From: CAXKXX01 sp964059975
GTDB lineage: Bacteria > Pseudomonadota > Gammaproteobacteria > Enterobacterales > Enterobacteriaceae
Length of the DNA: 64,000 bases
Assembly: GCA_964059975.1 (NCBI GenBank)
Contig: CAXKXX010000001.1
Coordinates: 171,796-235,795, forward strand
Direction: 5' to 3'
Within the stretch, counting starts at the first letter, position 1. Each line of letters starts with the position of its first letter. The notes beneath the pieces are model-generated. The model saw only the letters and a list, made by a program, of their open reading frames with translations. It ran no database searches and was not told the DNA's origin. A program made the position numbers and the translations under genes. This document shows positions 19,694 through 30,574 of the stretch, in pieces.

Positions 19694-22081
19694 ATGAAAT
19701 TTAGTGAAATTTGGTTGCGTGAGTGGGTTAATCCGCCTATAGGAAGTGCTGCATTATCTCATCAAATAACAATGGCTGGTTTAGAAGTAGATGTAGTGGA
19801 GCCAGTATCCGGTAATTTTCAAGGAGTAATAGTGGGTGAAGTGGTGGAGTGCATCAGACATCCAAAGAGCAATAGACTACGATTGACTAAAGTGAATGTC
19901 GGGGATGAACACCTTCTTGATATCGTATGTGGAGCATCAAATTGCCGTGTTTATTTAAAAGTAGTAGTAGCTATTATAGGTGCCATGCTACCGGGCGACC
20001 TCAAGATTAAAAAAACTAAGTTCTCTGGAAAAATTTCGGAAGGAATTCTATGTACTTTTAGAGACTTAGGTATTACTCATGAATATGATGGTATTATTGA
20101 ACTGCCAAAAGATGCACCAATTGGTGCAGATATTCGTGACTACCTAAAACTCAATGACAGTACTATTGAAATTAGCATCCCTCCAAACCGTGCCGACTGT
20201 ATGAGCATTATGGGCATTGCGCGTGATATTAGTGCATTTAACAAAATAACACTAAATAAGCCCCATATCAATACAGTTTCTGCCACTATTGATACCGTAT
20301 TACCCGTACAAGTTACCGCGCCTCAAGGATGTCCACGCTATCTTTGTCGTGTGGTAAAAGGTATTAATATCAAAGCCACGAGCCCCCTATGGATGCGCGA
20401 AAAATTACGTCGTTGCGGAATATGCTCTATTAATGTGGTGCTTGATGTCATTAACTATGTACTAATGGAGCTTGGGCAGCCGATTCATGCTTTTGATTTC
20501 ACACGTCTTGAAGGTGGCATCGTAGTACGGATGGCTAAAGATGGGGAAGCTTTGACTTTAGTAGATGGTCAGGACATTCAATTAAGCTCTGACACCCTAG
20601 TGATCGCTGATTACAGTAAAGTGCTATCAGTAGCAGGTATTGTTGGAGGTGAGTATTCTCAGATAAATCCTGAAACTGAGGACATTCTTCTAGAGTCTGC
20701 CTTCTTCGCACCACTATGGATTAGGGGGGTTTCACGTCGTAAAGGCATGAAAACATATGCATCTCAGCGTTATGAGCGCGGCGTAGATCCCGCGTTTCAA
20801 TATCAAGCTATAGAGCGTGCGACTCATCTTCTAGTTGATCTTTGTAATGGACGAGCTGGACCAGTGATTGATGTCACTCATGAAAATGAGTTACCCAGAC
20901 CTATTACTATTCAATTGCGGCGTAAAAAGCTGGATCGCCTACTCGGTCATGTCGTTCCAAAAAAACAAGTTAACGATATTTTAAATCGACTTCACTATCA
21001 AGTTACCGAGCAAGATGAAACCTGGCTAGTGTTAGTTCCTACTTGGCGTTTCGATATTGAAATTGAAGAAGATCTTATAGAAGAAATTGTGCGTATTTAT
21101 GGTTACAACAATATCCCTGAAGTACCGATCTGCGCTGATCTAATTATGACTAAGCGCCCTGAAGCTAATCTGAATGTAGAGAGTATAAAAACTTTACTTA
21201 TTAATCATGGCTTTCAAGAGGTAATTACTTACAGTTTTGTTGATCCTAAAGTGCAATCATTATTACATCCCGGAGAAGAGGGGCTAGTACTTCTCAATCC
21301 AATCTCACGTGATATGTCGGTGATGAGGCTATCTTTGTGGACTGGACTCTTATCTGTAGTAGTGTACAACCAAAATCGCCAGAAAAATCACCTGCGTCTA
21401 TTTGAAACTGGACTGTGTTTTATTCCCGATAACACTGCATATTTAGGTATCCGACAAGATACCCTCCTATCAGGAGCGATCGTCGGTTATAATCATGATG
21501 AACACTGGGATTTAAAGTGTAAACCAGTTGATTTTTATGATTTAAAAGGGGAAGTAGAGTCAATTTTAGAGTTGACCGGTCAATTACCTAACATTAAATT
21601 CCGAAAAGGGACGAATGCGGCGCTGCATCCCGGTCAAAACGCAGAAATTTATTTACATGGCGAACAGATAGGACTCATTGGTTTATTGCATCCAGAATTA
21701 GAGTGCAAGCTAGATCTAAATATCCGCACGCTTTTGTTTGAACTACAATGGAAGAAAATCTCAAGACGCCTTGTGCCTTGCGTTAAAGAAATTTCTCGAT
21801 TTCCCGCAAATCGACGAGATATCTCTGTAGTAGTCGAAGAGAGCGTTTCTGTAGAAGATGTTTTAGAAGAGTGTAAGAAAATTGGCGAAAATCATATAGT
21901 TGGAGTAAACTTATTTGATGTGTACCGAGGTAATGGTATAGCAAAAGGTCATAAAAGCTTAGCTATCAGCTTAGTACTACAAGACGTAGCTCGTACACTT
22001 GAAACAGGGGAAATAGCCACTACAATTACGAGATGTGTAGAGGCTCTAAGAAAGAGATTTCAAGCATATTTGAGGGACTAA
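19694..22081 (+). CDS. pheT: Phenylalanyl-tRNA synthetase beta subunit
   Basis: Beta subunit of PheRS, which edits mischarged Tyr-tRNA and holds the tRNA. Order of domains: tRNA-binding EMAP-like domain (about 40-150), B3/B4 editing domain (about 210-380), B5 domain (about 400-475), catalytic-like core, and the C-terminal ferredoxin-fold anticodon-binding domain (about 700-795, starting near EISRFPANRRDISVVVEE). The 795 residues equal E. coli PheT. No frameshift is seen. Four bases separate the stop from ihfA. Confidence 0.97.
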   Translation: MKFSEIWLREWVNPPIGSAALSHQITMAGLEVDVVEPVSGNFQGVIVGEVVECIRHPKSNRLRLTKVNVGDEHLLDIVCGASNCRVYLKVVVAIIGAMLPGDLKIKKTKFSGKISEGILCTFRDLGITHEYDGIIELPKDAPIGADIRDYLKLNDSTIEISIPPNRADCMSIMGIARDISAFNKITLNKPHINTVSATIDTVLPVQVTAPQGCPRYLCRVVKGINIKATSPLWMREKLRRCGICSINVVLDVINYVLMELGQPIHAFDFTRLEGGIVVRMAKDGEALTLVDGQDIQLSSDTLVIADYSKVLSVAGIVGGEYSQINPETEDILLESAFFAPLWIRGVSRRKGMKTYASQRYERGVDPAFQYQAIERATHLLVDLCNGRAGPVIDVTHENELPRPITIQLRRKKLDRLLGHVVPKKQVNDILNRLHYQVTEQDETWLVLVPTWRFDIEIEEDLIEEIVRIYGYNNIPEVPICADLIMTKRPEANLNVESIKTLLINHGFQEVITYSFVDPKVQSLLHPGEEGLVLLNPISRDMSVMRLSLWTGLLSVVVYNQNRQKNHLRLFETGLCFIPDNTAYLGIRQDTLLSGAIVGYNHDEHWDLKCKPVDFYDLKGEVESILELTGQLPNIKFRKGTNAALHPGQNAEIYLHGEQIGLIGLLHPELECKLDLNIRTLLFELQWKKISRRLVPCVKEISRFPANRRDISVVVEESVSVEDVLEECKKIGENHIVGVNLFDVYRGNGIAKGHKSLAISLVLQDVARTLETGEIATTITRCVEALRKRFQAYLRD

Positions 22082-22085
22082 AATT

Positions 22086-22382
22086 ATGGCGCTTACTAAA
22101 TTTGAAATTTCAGAATATCTCATTGAGAAGCTTATCATTAAAAAACGAGACGCTAAAGATCTGGTGGAACTATTTTTTGAAGAAGTTCGCAAGGCACTTG
22201 AGAGCGGTGAACAAGTGAAACTATCAGGTTTTGGCAATTTTCATCTACGTGACAAAAATCAACGTCCGGGCCGCAATCCTAAAACTGGAAAAGATATTCC
22301 TATTACGGCACGACGTGTAGTTACTTTCCGTCCAGGCCAGAAACTGAAGGTTCGAGTTGAAGGCTCTAATCTAAAAGAATGA
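22086..22382 (+). CDS. ihfA: Integration host factor alpha subunit
   Basis: DNA-bending nucleoid protein that works as a heterodimer with IhfB (not in this window). The 98 residues match the usual 99. The beta-ribbon arm with the intercalating proline (PGRNPKTGKDIPITARRVVTFRPG) is intact. It sits directly behind pheT as in E. coli, where pheST and ihfA are partly cotranscribed. An IHF subunit in a shrinking genome suggests nucleoid structure or replication initiation still depends on it. Confidence 0.96.
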   Translation: MALTKFEISEYLIEKLIIKKRDAKDLVELFFEEVRKALESGEQVKLSGFGNFHLRDKNQRPGRNPKTGKDIPITARRVVTFRPGQKLKVRVEGSNLKE

Positions 22383-22875
22383 GCCATATAAAATCCGAAA
22401 GGTCGTTAGTATGATCTTGCCATCAATACTAAAAATTAGCGTAGATGCTCGTAGAGCAAGAAGATAACGATAGAATCGAGTACCCCCATCCTGCGGCTCT
22501 GCCCATAAAGTTAATATACGATAATCTATGAGGCCTTAGAAGAAAATATACGAATGTTATTCGTAGAAAAATTCTTTTAATATCAACATATTAATTTAAT
22601 ACTAAATTTATGATATCAAGAAATACAACTCATAAATTTATACATTTAAAGCGATAGATGAAAGGACGGAATAAATTCGGAAGCTTATTTTTTTCTTAAA
22701 ATAACGTTTCACTACGTCACAAGCACTATAACGCGATACGATGCTTGCGACATATGAACGCAAGAATAGATCACAGATCCACTCTATGTTTTTATCGTAT
22801 ATCTACCGTACTCCGAGTATAGCATTAATAGACTCATCGTTATTGTCCTTAGTAGATAAGTCACTCATATTGGGA
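22383..22875. other. Gene-free stretch between ihfA and trkH
   Basis: About 490 bases between the convergent ihfA and trkH. No reading frame, strong hairpin or T run that would mark a terminator is seen. Confidence 0.6.
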
Positions 22876-24327
22876 TCACTCGCACCAGAAAGTTGGAGTA
22901 AATAAAACTAGTAGTGTAAACACTTCCAGCCGTCCGAAGAGCATTGTTACTACTAGTATCCACTTAGCTACCGAGGGCATTGTAGTACAATTGTCCGCGA
23001 CTACACCTAGTCCTGATCCTAAATTATTTAGAGACGAAGTTACGGCAGAAAAGGCAGAGAAGTTATCAACGCCCGTAGCAATAATCGCGAGCATACTGAC
23101 AATAAATACTAGCGTATAAGCAGAGAAAAATCCCCAAACGGCATCAAGAATACGCTCTGGTAGCGCTCGGTCTCCGATTTTAATAGTATAAATAGCATTC
23201 GGGTGTACCAATTTTTTCAATTCACGGGAACCTTGTAGATACAGCAACAAGATTCGGATAACTTTCATGCCACCTCCTGTTGAGCCAGAGCAACCACCGA
23301 TAAAAGAGGCACACAGTAGTAGCATGGGCAAAAATAGCGGCCATTTAGCAATGTTATCGGTAGTAAAACCTGCGGTAGTCGCCATTGATACTACCTGAAA
23401 AAATGCTTGATTTAGCGTCTCCATACTAGTCTTATAAACACCATATTCCCATAGTACTAGCGTACACACTAAAACTAACGTCAACTGCATCAAGATAAAT
23501 ATACGAAATTCAGAATCTCGTCTATAAACCCTTAGGCCACCCCCACTCAATAGCGCAAAGTGTAAGCCATAATTACAGCCTGAGATTATTAGAAAAATAG
23601 AAATAATCGTGTTGATAACTGGGCTAGCATAATAGCCGATGTTGGCATCGTGGGTAGAAAAACCACCGATAGAAATAGTTGAAAAACTATGGCTAATAGC
23701 ATCAAAAATGGGCATTCCAGCACCCCATAATGCGATTGTACACGCTACAGTTAGTAATACATAAATAAGCCATAAAGTTTTGGCAGTCTCTGCAATGCGA
23801 GGCCGCATCTTATTATCTTTCAGTGGACCGGGTATTTCTGCTCGGTACAATTGTACGCCCCCGATGCCCAGGATTGGTAATATCGCTACTACTAGTACGA
23901 TAATGCCCATTCCTCCCATCCACTGCAACATTTGGCGATAGAATAGAATGGCCTTTGGAAGTGAATCTAATCCCACAAGCATGGTAGTACCAGTTGTTGT
24001 CAGTCCGGAGAAAGATTCAAAGAAGGCATCTGTTAGTGAAAGATTTGGTCGATCGGAGAATAAAAACGGTAACGCTCCTACGCTACCTAGTACGGTCCAA
24101 AGGAGCACTACGATTAAAAAGCCGTCACGCGGATTTAACTCATGTTTTTTCTTTCTGTTCGGCCACCAAAGTATCAACCCAATAGTTATCGCCACAAAGA
24201 AAGCCTGGATGAATGCGCGGCCTGCTCCATCATGATATATCAATGTAATTAGTCCAGGAATAAGCATTGTTCCGGAAAAGAGGCTAATCAATAAACCAAC
24301 GAGACGGCTTATAGTTCGAAAATGCAT
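22876..24327 (-). CDS. trkH: Trk potassium uptake channel TrkH
   Basis: Inner-membrane potassium channel subunit, normally gated by cytoplasmic TrkA. The 483 residues equal E. coli TrkH. Four pore-loop repeats are visible by their conserved glycines: SGLTTTGTT, TISIGGFST, ATTAGFTTD and LNNLGSGLG, each after a hydrophobic helix. The last loop has Ser where E. coli has Pro (NNLGPGLG), a small change. Polar insertions are few and the N terminus (MHFRTISRLVG) is standard. AAGGAT precedes the ATG. By E. coli synteny fre, fadAB, pepQ and yigZ lay between ubiD and trkH and have gone, as has hemG after it. Confidence 0.96.
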   Translation of the reverse strand: MHFRTISRLVGLLISLFSGTMLIPGLITLIYHDGAGRAFIQAFFVAITIGLILWWPNRKKKHELNPRDGFLIVVLLWTVLGSVGALPFLFSDRPNLSLTDAFFESFSGLTTTGTTMLVGLDSLPKAILFYRQMLQWMGGMGIIVLVVAILPILGIGGVQLYRAEIPGPLKDNKMRPRIAETAKTLWLIYVLLTVACTIALWGAGMPIFDAISHSFSTISIGGFSTHDANIGYYASPVINTIISIFLIISGCNYGLHFALLSGGGLRVYRRDSEFRIFILMQLTLVLVCTLVLWEYGVYKTSMETLNQAFFQVVSMATTAGFTTDNIAKWPLFLPMLLLCASFIGGCSGSTGGGMKVIRILLLYLQGSRELKKLVHPNAIYTIKIGDRALPERILDAVWGFFSAYTLVFIVSMLAIIATGVDNFSAFSAVTSSLNNLGSGLGVVADNCTTMPSVAKWILVVTMLFGRLEVFTLLVLFTPTFWCE

Positions 24328-25150
24328 TTCAACACGATCCTTAGTGATTCACTTGGGGAGAAATGATTGCGAAATAGGCGTGTATTGCAGATGTTTTATA
24401 TGAGAGTACGTAATTTATTACAAAATTACACCATGTAGGATTTAATAATTTAAGATATAGACAGAGCGGTGGTATCTTTCTTTGTCTTTGTGTTTTATGA
24501 AGCATACTTTTTATTGCTACGATAAATACTATATGACTCATGCACGGTACAAATAGCGATATAAAAGGGCATGTGGTCTTGATGGGGCTGATGAGTATTT
24601 TCTATCCTAATTTTATTAGACATAGATAAATATATGATCGAAGTATATTGGCGTCTCTATTAATGTTTTTTAATAAAGATTCCGGCGAGTGAGATCACAT
24701 TCAATTAGGATCAAATCGTCTACTATATTCTCAAAAAATATAGTGAGCTCAATCTGTTATCGCCGATACGATGCGTCTCTATACTACTTTAAACCCTTCT
24801 ATATTTTACCTGTAGCAAGAATTAATTCGATTAGCTTTAATGCTATTTTGACAGTAAGTTCTCTATCAAGTTTTATCGATAGATTCTTTGCATTTAGATA
24901 TTGTAATAATACTTTATTAGGCTAGTCTTAAGAAGATCCACCAGATAATTCTAGTAATATCATATGTCTACGACTCTAAAAGAGCTTCATAACTAACATT
25001 GTGCATTAGGGCACCGTAATACTGTTGGGCGCACGCAACCTTACGTGCCCCTATTAATATTATTCAGTATCTGGCACATTTTATATATTAAACGTAAGCA
25101 GTGTCACGTGACAGCCTAAGACTACTATATCGAGATCGTTTTGATAAAAA
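24328..25150. other. Gene-free stretch where fre-fadAB-pepQ-yigZ would lie
   Basis: Only 0.8 kb remains of an interval that holds about five genes in E. coli, so deletion as well as erosion has acted. No frame resembles any of those proteins, and I see no terminator with a T run. Confidence 0.6.
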
Positions 25151-26656
25151 TCAAGAGTAGCTTTTAACGTCGTATTGTCGTTTTTTATCATTAAAAATCC
25201 CTAGATTATCCCAGATTTTATCGACATGTACCCGTACTTTTTCGTCCATTAGAATCGTGCGACCCCATTTACGCTCAGTTTCACCTGGCCACTTGTTAGT
25301 AGCGTCGAGTCCCATCTTCGAGCCTAATCCCCTAATTGGTGAAGCAAAGTCTAGAGAGTCGATGGGTGTATTTTCTATCAAAGTGATATCTCTAACTGGA
25401 TCCGTGCGAGTTGTTATTGCCCATATGACATCGCTCCAATCTCGTGGATTGATGTCATCATCACAAACAATAATAAACTTAGTGTACATAAACTGACGCA
25501 GAAATGACCATATCCCCATCATGACGCATTTAGCATGGCCGGAGTACTGTTTTTTAATGGTTACCACTGCTAGACGATACGAGCATCCCTCTGAAGGGAG
25601 ATGAAAATCAATGATTTCTGGAAATTGCTTTTGCAAAATAGGAATAAAGACTTGGTTCAGCGCCTCACCTAGAATTGCAGGCTCATCTGGTGGTCTACCG
25701 GTATGAGTAGAGTGATAAATTGCATCATGGCGCTGAGTAATGTGCGTAACAGTGAATACGGGGAAGTTATCAATTTCGTTATAATAACCAGTATGGTCGC
25801 CGTGCGGTCCTTCCGGAGCCATTTCATCCGGCTCTATGTGACCTTCCAGTACAATCTCTGCGCTAGCAGGAACTTCTAAATCGCAGGAGAGACAAGTGAC
25901 CACTTCAGTTTTTTTCCCGCGTAGTAAGCCCGCAAAAGCGTATTCGGATAGAGTATCTGGTATTGGCGTTACTGCACTAATCATGGTGGCAGGATCTGCG
26001 CCTAGTACTACTGCGAGAGGGAAACGATCTTCTGGGCGTGCCTTTCGCCATGCTTGATAGTCTAATGCGCCGCCACGGTGTGATAGCCACCGTATAATCA
26101 ATTTATTTTTTCCTAGAATCTGTTGGCGATAAATACCTAGATTTTGACGCCCTTTACAAGGGCCTCGAGTGACTGTTAACCCCCAGGTAATTAGAGGTGC
26201 AGCGTCTTCTGGCCAGCAGTGCATCACTGGAATGCGACTGAGATCGACATCTGAGCCCTTACGGACTTGCTGATGACAAGGCGCAGATGTTCGTGATTTA
26301 GTGGGCATGTTAAGCGCTTGCTTAAATTTTGGTATTTTTGCGCATAGATCACGGAAGCTCTTTGGAGGTTCAGGTTCTTTGAGGAATGCAAGCAATTTTC
26401 CAACTTCGCGCAACGCGCTGATCTCTTCTTGTCCCATGCCCATCGCTACCCGCTTAGCTGTGCCAAAAAGATTGCATAGTACTGGAGTATCGTAACCTTT
26501 TGGATTTTCAAATAATAGAGCCGGACCGCCTGCACGTAGCGTGCGATCAGAAATTTCTGTCATTTCTAGATAAGGATCGATTTGCAGCTTAATACGTTTT
26601 AGTTCTCCCCGTTTTTCTAATAAAAATAGGAATTCACGTAGGTCTTGATATTTCAT
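25151..26656 (-). CDS. ubiD: 4-hydroxy-3-octaprenylbenzoate decarboxylase
   Basis: Prenylated-FMN-dependent decarboxylase of ubiquinone synthesis; it needs the cofactor made by UbiX, which is not in this window. The protein is 501 residues against 497 in E. coli and aligns throughout, from MKYQDLREFL to the C-terminal VHVDKIWDNLGIFND. The PEGPHGDHTGYYNE segment, with acid residues of the active site, and the cofactor-binding SHRGGALDYQAW are present. Its start matches the second Met of the E. coli protein. The ubiD-then-trkH order on one strand matches E. coli. It indicates that quinone-dependent respiration is kept. Confidence 0.97.
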   Translation of the reverse strand: MKYQDLREFLFLLEKRGELKRIKLQIDPYLEMTEISDRTLRAGGPALLFENPKGYDTPVLCNLFGTAKRVAMGMGQEEISALREVGKLLAFLKEPEPPKSFRDLCAKIPKFKQALNMPTKSRTSAPCHQQVRKGSDVDLSRIPVMHCWPEDAAPLITWGLTVTRGPCKGRQNLGIYRQQILGKNKLIIRWLSHRGGALDYQAWRKARPEDRFPLAVVLGADPATMISAVTPIPDTLSEYAFAGLLRGKKTEVVTCLSCDLEVPASAEIVLEGHIEPDEMAPEGPHGDHTGYYNEIDNFPVFTVTHITQRHDAIYHSTHTGRPPDEPAILGEALNQVFIPILQKQFPEIIDFHLPSEGCSYRLAVVTIKKQYSGHAKCVMMGIWSFLRQFMYTKFIIVCDDDINPRDWSDVIWAITTRTDPVRDITLIENTPIDSLDFASPIRGLGSKMGLDATNKWPGETERKWGRTILMDEKVRVHVDKIWDNLGIFNDKKRQYDVKSYS

Positions 26657-27220
26657 TTGGGCTATTACACTATTGGTTTATAACAGATTTAAGATGCATT
26701 AATGGGTATCCTTATTTTAACTTATAGTGATTATTTAGCTAGTTTGTTTTAAAGTAACTCATTGATTCTAAGTAAATAAATAAGTCTTAGTTCATCTGTG
26801 ATTGCATTGCTACAGTTTTAAATTGTAAGTGCTATCATAGTTGAATAGTAATTAGTATTACGGCTAGTCTTTATTCTAAGTCATGATGTAATCATCACAA
26901 CGTATAGCGTCGTCCCACTTCAAGAATATAAGCGTGCTTCAAAAAAGCAGAAAATAGACGGGGGCACTCTTGGTGTGATTACTTACCAAGATTGCTATCA
27001 GTCCCTCTTAATAAACATATCTACCGATTTTTTATCTTGATTTTTTATCTCAACACATTAAAAATTAATATTTACTATAGTGAAGAACTACATCGTCCCG
27101 AAGCTGACACTTTCTAATTATCTTCTGGATCGCAGCATTTGCTTCCAAAAGAAATTTTCTTAAAAAATAGAGGATAAGCTTTAAGTTTTATCCACAAATA
27201 TCGATTTCTGTTCTCACATT

Positions 27221-27254
27221 AGACGTAGTCTCTTTGTTAAAAGAGACTACGTCT
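27221..27254. repeat. Inverted repeat, 15-bp perfect arms, 4-nt loop
   Basis: AGACGTAGTCTCTTT (27221-27235) pairs exactly with 27240-27254 around GTTA. It sits between divergent genes, where no current gene needs a terminator. Confidence 0.75.
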
Positions 27255-27830
27255 GGAAGATTAATAGAGTGAGCATGCATGATAATCGTATGAATGCGTA
27301 TCATTACTATTTTAAACCCGACTCTTAAATACGATAGCCTGCTCCTCTGATTAGAAATCAGCCCGGATGTTTATTTTTCGATAAAATCATGATTTCTATC
27401 ATATAAATATTACTTTTAATGAGTGCTTCTATAAGAAATCGCAAGAGTGAAGGGAGTGCGGATCCCTAAAAGCGTAGACAATACCTGCGTTTTTCTTAGA
27501 CCTCTAGATTTTATGCTAACACTGCTTTTTAATACTTATTAAGTTATTTGATTGACTTAACGCCACACTCGGATAGATTTAATCTGACGCTCTGCCTCTC
27601 TCTTTCCCCTAAGATACTCAATCTTTCTATTCTTTTACGGTTAAAACTTAAGATCTAATACTGACTGTATCTTAATCACTTAAATAAATTTTTATCTCTA
27701 GCTACTTGTACCCAACGATTTTTTGAGAGCGTATCACAGCGTAATTCTAAAGAGCGTCTTAATAAAGCCTAGGAGCACTTATCCTGTCACTTTCTATTGT
27801 TACAGCAGGGCGTTACACCGACTCCGTCTA

Positions 27831-27890
27831 TCATGTTAGTGTAGACACAATCATGTTGGTGTAGACACAATCATGTTGGTGTAGACACAA
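27831..27890. repeat. Triple tandem repeat, 3 x 20 bp
   Basis: The unit TCATGTTGGTGTAGACACAA occurs three times in a row; only the first copy differs, by one base. Each unit contains the dyad GTGT-AG-ACAC. There are no spacers, so this is not a CRISPR array. Confidence 0.92.
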
Positions 27891-28232
27891 TTTGTAGAAG
27901 GGAAATTATTCTTGCCTCAAAGGCCTTGAGTCTTTTTGGTATGAAATAAACCGCTAGCACATTTTCTGCTATAGGCAACTTATAGCTAACTTAAAACTTT
28001 ATTGCTGGATTAAAAATTTATGAGCTATTATAATATTACGATAAAATTAATAAGTGATCCTCTGTCAGAATAACATTTATGGTGCGGTAAAACTAGATAG
28101 ATGGGGCGATCTCCTCATGCTTCAGTATTTAAATTAGGCTCATTTGAGGTCCGATCCCGACCCGTATAAATAGTACAATATCAACGTGATAACTGTTAAG
28201 AATACAACTTATTGGGTCAATAGATAAAGTCT

Positions 28233-28251
28233 TATTTCCTAAGAGGAAATA
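28233..28251. repeat. Small perfect hairpin
   Basis: TATTTCCT (28233-28240) pairs with AGGAAATA (28244-28251) around AAG. No T run; no assigned role. Confidence 0.4.
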
Positions 28252-29000
28252 GTCAATATGGATCGACGTCTGTACGTTAACGATGCTACCATCGCACCTA
28301 ATCACATTAGGGCTAAGGATTATATTGCGTAAGTCTGGGGCTAAATAACTTGACATATGACTTAGACTCGCTGATCTCCCGCTATATGGCTTGAACGCCC
28401 GTAAGATTAAGCATCTCTATCTTTTCTAATCAGATTACCATTACAGCCTTAATTATCGCGCAATTAGCGCTGGTAGCCATGATAGTCATCATAGTTACCG
28501 GAGCACCCCTCCATGCTTTGAACGCCATCTCCTTATTTATGCTATATTTCGAATAAACCGAGCTAATGCCGTCTAGTGTCCTTATCATCTATATTTACAG
28601 CTCCATCAACAGAATTTTTATGGGTACCTCTAGTATTTTCAGGATAATCAGGCTATACAGATATGTGACTAATCGTGATTTAACTAGTTTTAACAGCTTA
28701 TCGCTTATTATAGATGCCGGCTAGAATTAGCTTAGATCATCGTTAGTACGGTTTAGTTAACAATTAGCCTGCTAATACGGTCTATCACGTATATTAAAAG
28801 GATCATATTCGTTAAACTAATTTTATCTAACACGCGCATATTAAAAGAAATATATAGACTGATAAATACTTACGATTCAGACAGTCTGTCTCGATGCTTT
28901 ATTGTTAACGCACTAATAGCGTATCTTGATTTCACTAATCTGTTTATAATGTTACTATAAATTTTGAAAATCGTCGTTAAGACGCTGATCGAAATTACTA

Positions 29001-29040
29001 TACGGTGTCGGATCGATACTGATATGAGTATGACACCGTA
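29001..29040. repeat. Hairpin upstream of rhlE
   Basis: TACGGTGTC (29001-29009) pairs with GACACCGTA (29032-29040), with an inner ATACT/AGTAT stem. It lies 215 bases before rhlE and could be part of its leader or an old terminator. Confidence 0.4.
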
Positions 29041-29254
29041 CTGAAAAGGTAGATCAATGTACTATCGATCGGATCGACGCGAAAAAATGTTGCTTTAACT
29101 CGGCCTCCATTATACGCACGTAATTACTTACCTCTATTTAATTCAGGTCTAGTGCGCGCGAATCCGTCACTATTGTAAATAGTGCCTCGTCTAAACTATC
29201 CTCCCGAGATACTTGGCTTAATACTAATCACTTAGGGGGGCCGGAGCCGTTTTT

Positions 29255-30574
29255 ATGTCTTTTAAATCCCTTGGATTAGGTGCTGACATACTACGTTCTA
29301 TTGAAGAATTAGGCTATCGAAAACCTACAAAAATTCAGTGTCACACTATTCCTATAGTGCTGTCGGGACGTGATTTAATGGCTAGAGCGCAGACAGGTAC
29401 TGGTAAAACCGCCAGTTTTGCTCTTCCCTTATTACAGATACTCAGACAGCGTGAAAATTCGGGGAACAATCAATTTCGCCCAGTTCGCGCACTAATCTTA
29501 ACTCCCACGCGCGAATTAGCTGCCCAAATTGGCGACAATATCGTTGCCTATAGCAAATTCTCCCCCTTGCGTTCATTAGCGGTTTTTGGCGGAGTTAGCA
29601 TCAATCCTCAGATGATAAAACTACGTTTCGGTGTCGATACTCTAGTAGCAACTCCAGGGCGCCTTCTAGATTTAGAACAAAAAAACGCGGTTAATTTATC
29701 TAGCATTGAAATATTGATATTAGATGAAGCAGATCGAATGCTTGATATGGGTTTTATTCAAGATATTCGTCGTGTATTTTCTAAACTACCAGTTAAACGT
29801 CAAACCCTATTATTTTCTGCCACTTTCTCTGAAGAGATCAAGGCGCTAGCTAATAAGCTTCTCCGGAATCCTTTAGTGATTGAAGTAGACACTGGGAATA
29901 CCAGTTCGATACAGATTGAAGAAAGTGTGTATTTCGTTGAAAAAAATCGTAAGCGAGCACTCCTTTCACAAATGATTGGCGTAAGCAACTGGAAACAAGT
30001 ACTAGTATTTAACCGTACTAAGCATGGCGCTAACCATTTGGTTGAACAGCTTAATCAGGACGGTATCACCTCTTCTGCGATCCATGGAAATAAGAGTCAG
30101 GGCGCTCGCACCCGAGCTCTCACTGATTTTAAGGAGGGTAGAATCCGAGTTCTAGTGGCTACTGACATTGCGGCACGCGGTCTCGATATTCATCAATTAC
30201 CACATGTAGTGAATTACGATCTTCCTAATACGCCGGAGCACTATGTGCACCGAATCGGCCGCACTGGACGTGCCGGCTTTACTGGTAAAGCAGTATCACT
30301 AGTTTGTTTAGATGAACGTAAGCTATTGCGCGATATTGAATGCTTACTTAAACGACAGATCCCGCGCGTTCCGTCACCGGAAAATGAGAAAGAATTGTTA
30401 ATTAAATCTGAGTCAATTATAAATGATCGCCGAAAGAAGTGGCGTACTAGCTTAGATAGTAACAATAATCAACATGAAAGTGGCTTTGCCAAAAAGACTC
30501 GGCTATATAAGAAAGACCCGAGCAGTACTAGTGCGAAATCACGAGATGCACGCCGAAGCAGGAAAACTAAATAA
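29255..30574 (+). CDS. rhlE: DEAD-box RNA helicase RhlE
   Basis: ATP-dependent RNA helicase linked in E. coli to ribosome assembly and RNA decay. The N terminus MSFKSLGLGADILRSIEELGY and the whole core match RhlE better than RhlB, SrmB or DbpA. Motifs in order: AQTGTGKT (I), PTRELAAQ (Ia), TPGR (Ib), DEAD (II, about residue 155), SAT (III), and HRIGRTGR (VI). At 439 residues it is slightly shorter than E. coli (454), and its glycine- and arginine-rich tail is replaced by a shorter lysine- and serine-rich one. GGAG lies about nine bases before the ATG, after a run of six G. Confidence 0.93.
   Translation: MSFKSLGLGADILRSIEELGYRKPTKIQCHTIPIVLSGRDLMARAQTGTGKTASFALPLLQILRQRENSGNNQFRPVRALILTPTRELAAQIGDNIVAYSKFSPLRSLAVFGGVSINPQMIKLRFGVDTLVATPGRLLDLEQKNAVNLSSIEILILDEADRMLDMGFIQDIRRVFSKLPVKRQTLLFSATFSEEIKALANKLLRNPLVIEVDTGNTSSIQIEESVYFVEKNRKRALLSQMIGVSNWKQVLVFNRTKHGANHLVEQLNQDGITSSAIHGNKSQGARTRALTDFKEGRIRVLVATDIAARGLDIHQLPHVVNYDLPNTPEHYVHRIGRTGRAGFTGKAVSLVCLDERKLLRDIECLLKRQIPRVPSPENEKELLIKSESIINDRRKKWRTSLDSNNNQHESGFAKKTRLYKKDPSSTSAKSRDARRSRKTK

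Larger units (their letters stand above)
26657..29254. other. 2.6 kb gene-free stretch between ubiD and rhlE
   Basis: The divergent neighbours ubiD and rhlE should both have promoters here, but I cannot place them with confidence. The stretch holds a 15-bp hairpin (27221-27254), a triple 20-bp tandem repeat (27831-27890), small hairpins (28233-28251, 29001-29040) and no protein-like frame. Composition is moderate: 23 G+C in the 60 bases 28381-28440. Confidence 0.65.

Noticed and set aside
27188..27196. Perfect DnaA box TTATCCACA, with a TTATACACA at 13103-13111
   Set aside because: Single boxes kilobases apart with no cluster, no dnaA or mioC/gidA-type neighbourhood; an origin cannot be supported.
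27831..27890. Three 20-bp repeats considered as a CRISPR array
   Set aside because: The copies abut without spacers and no cas gene is present.
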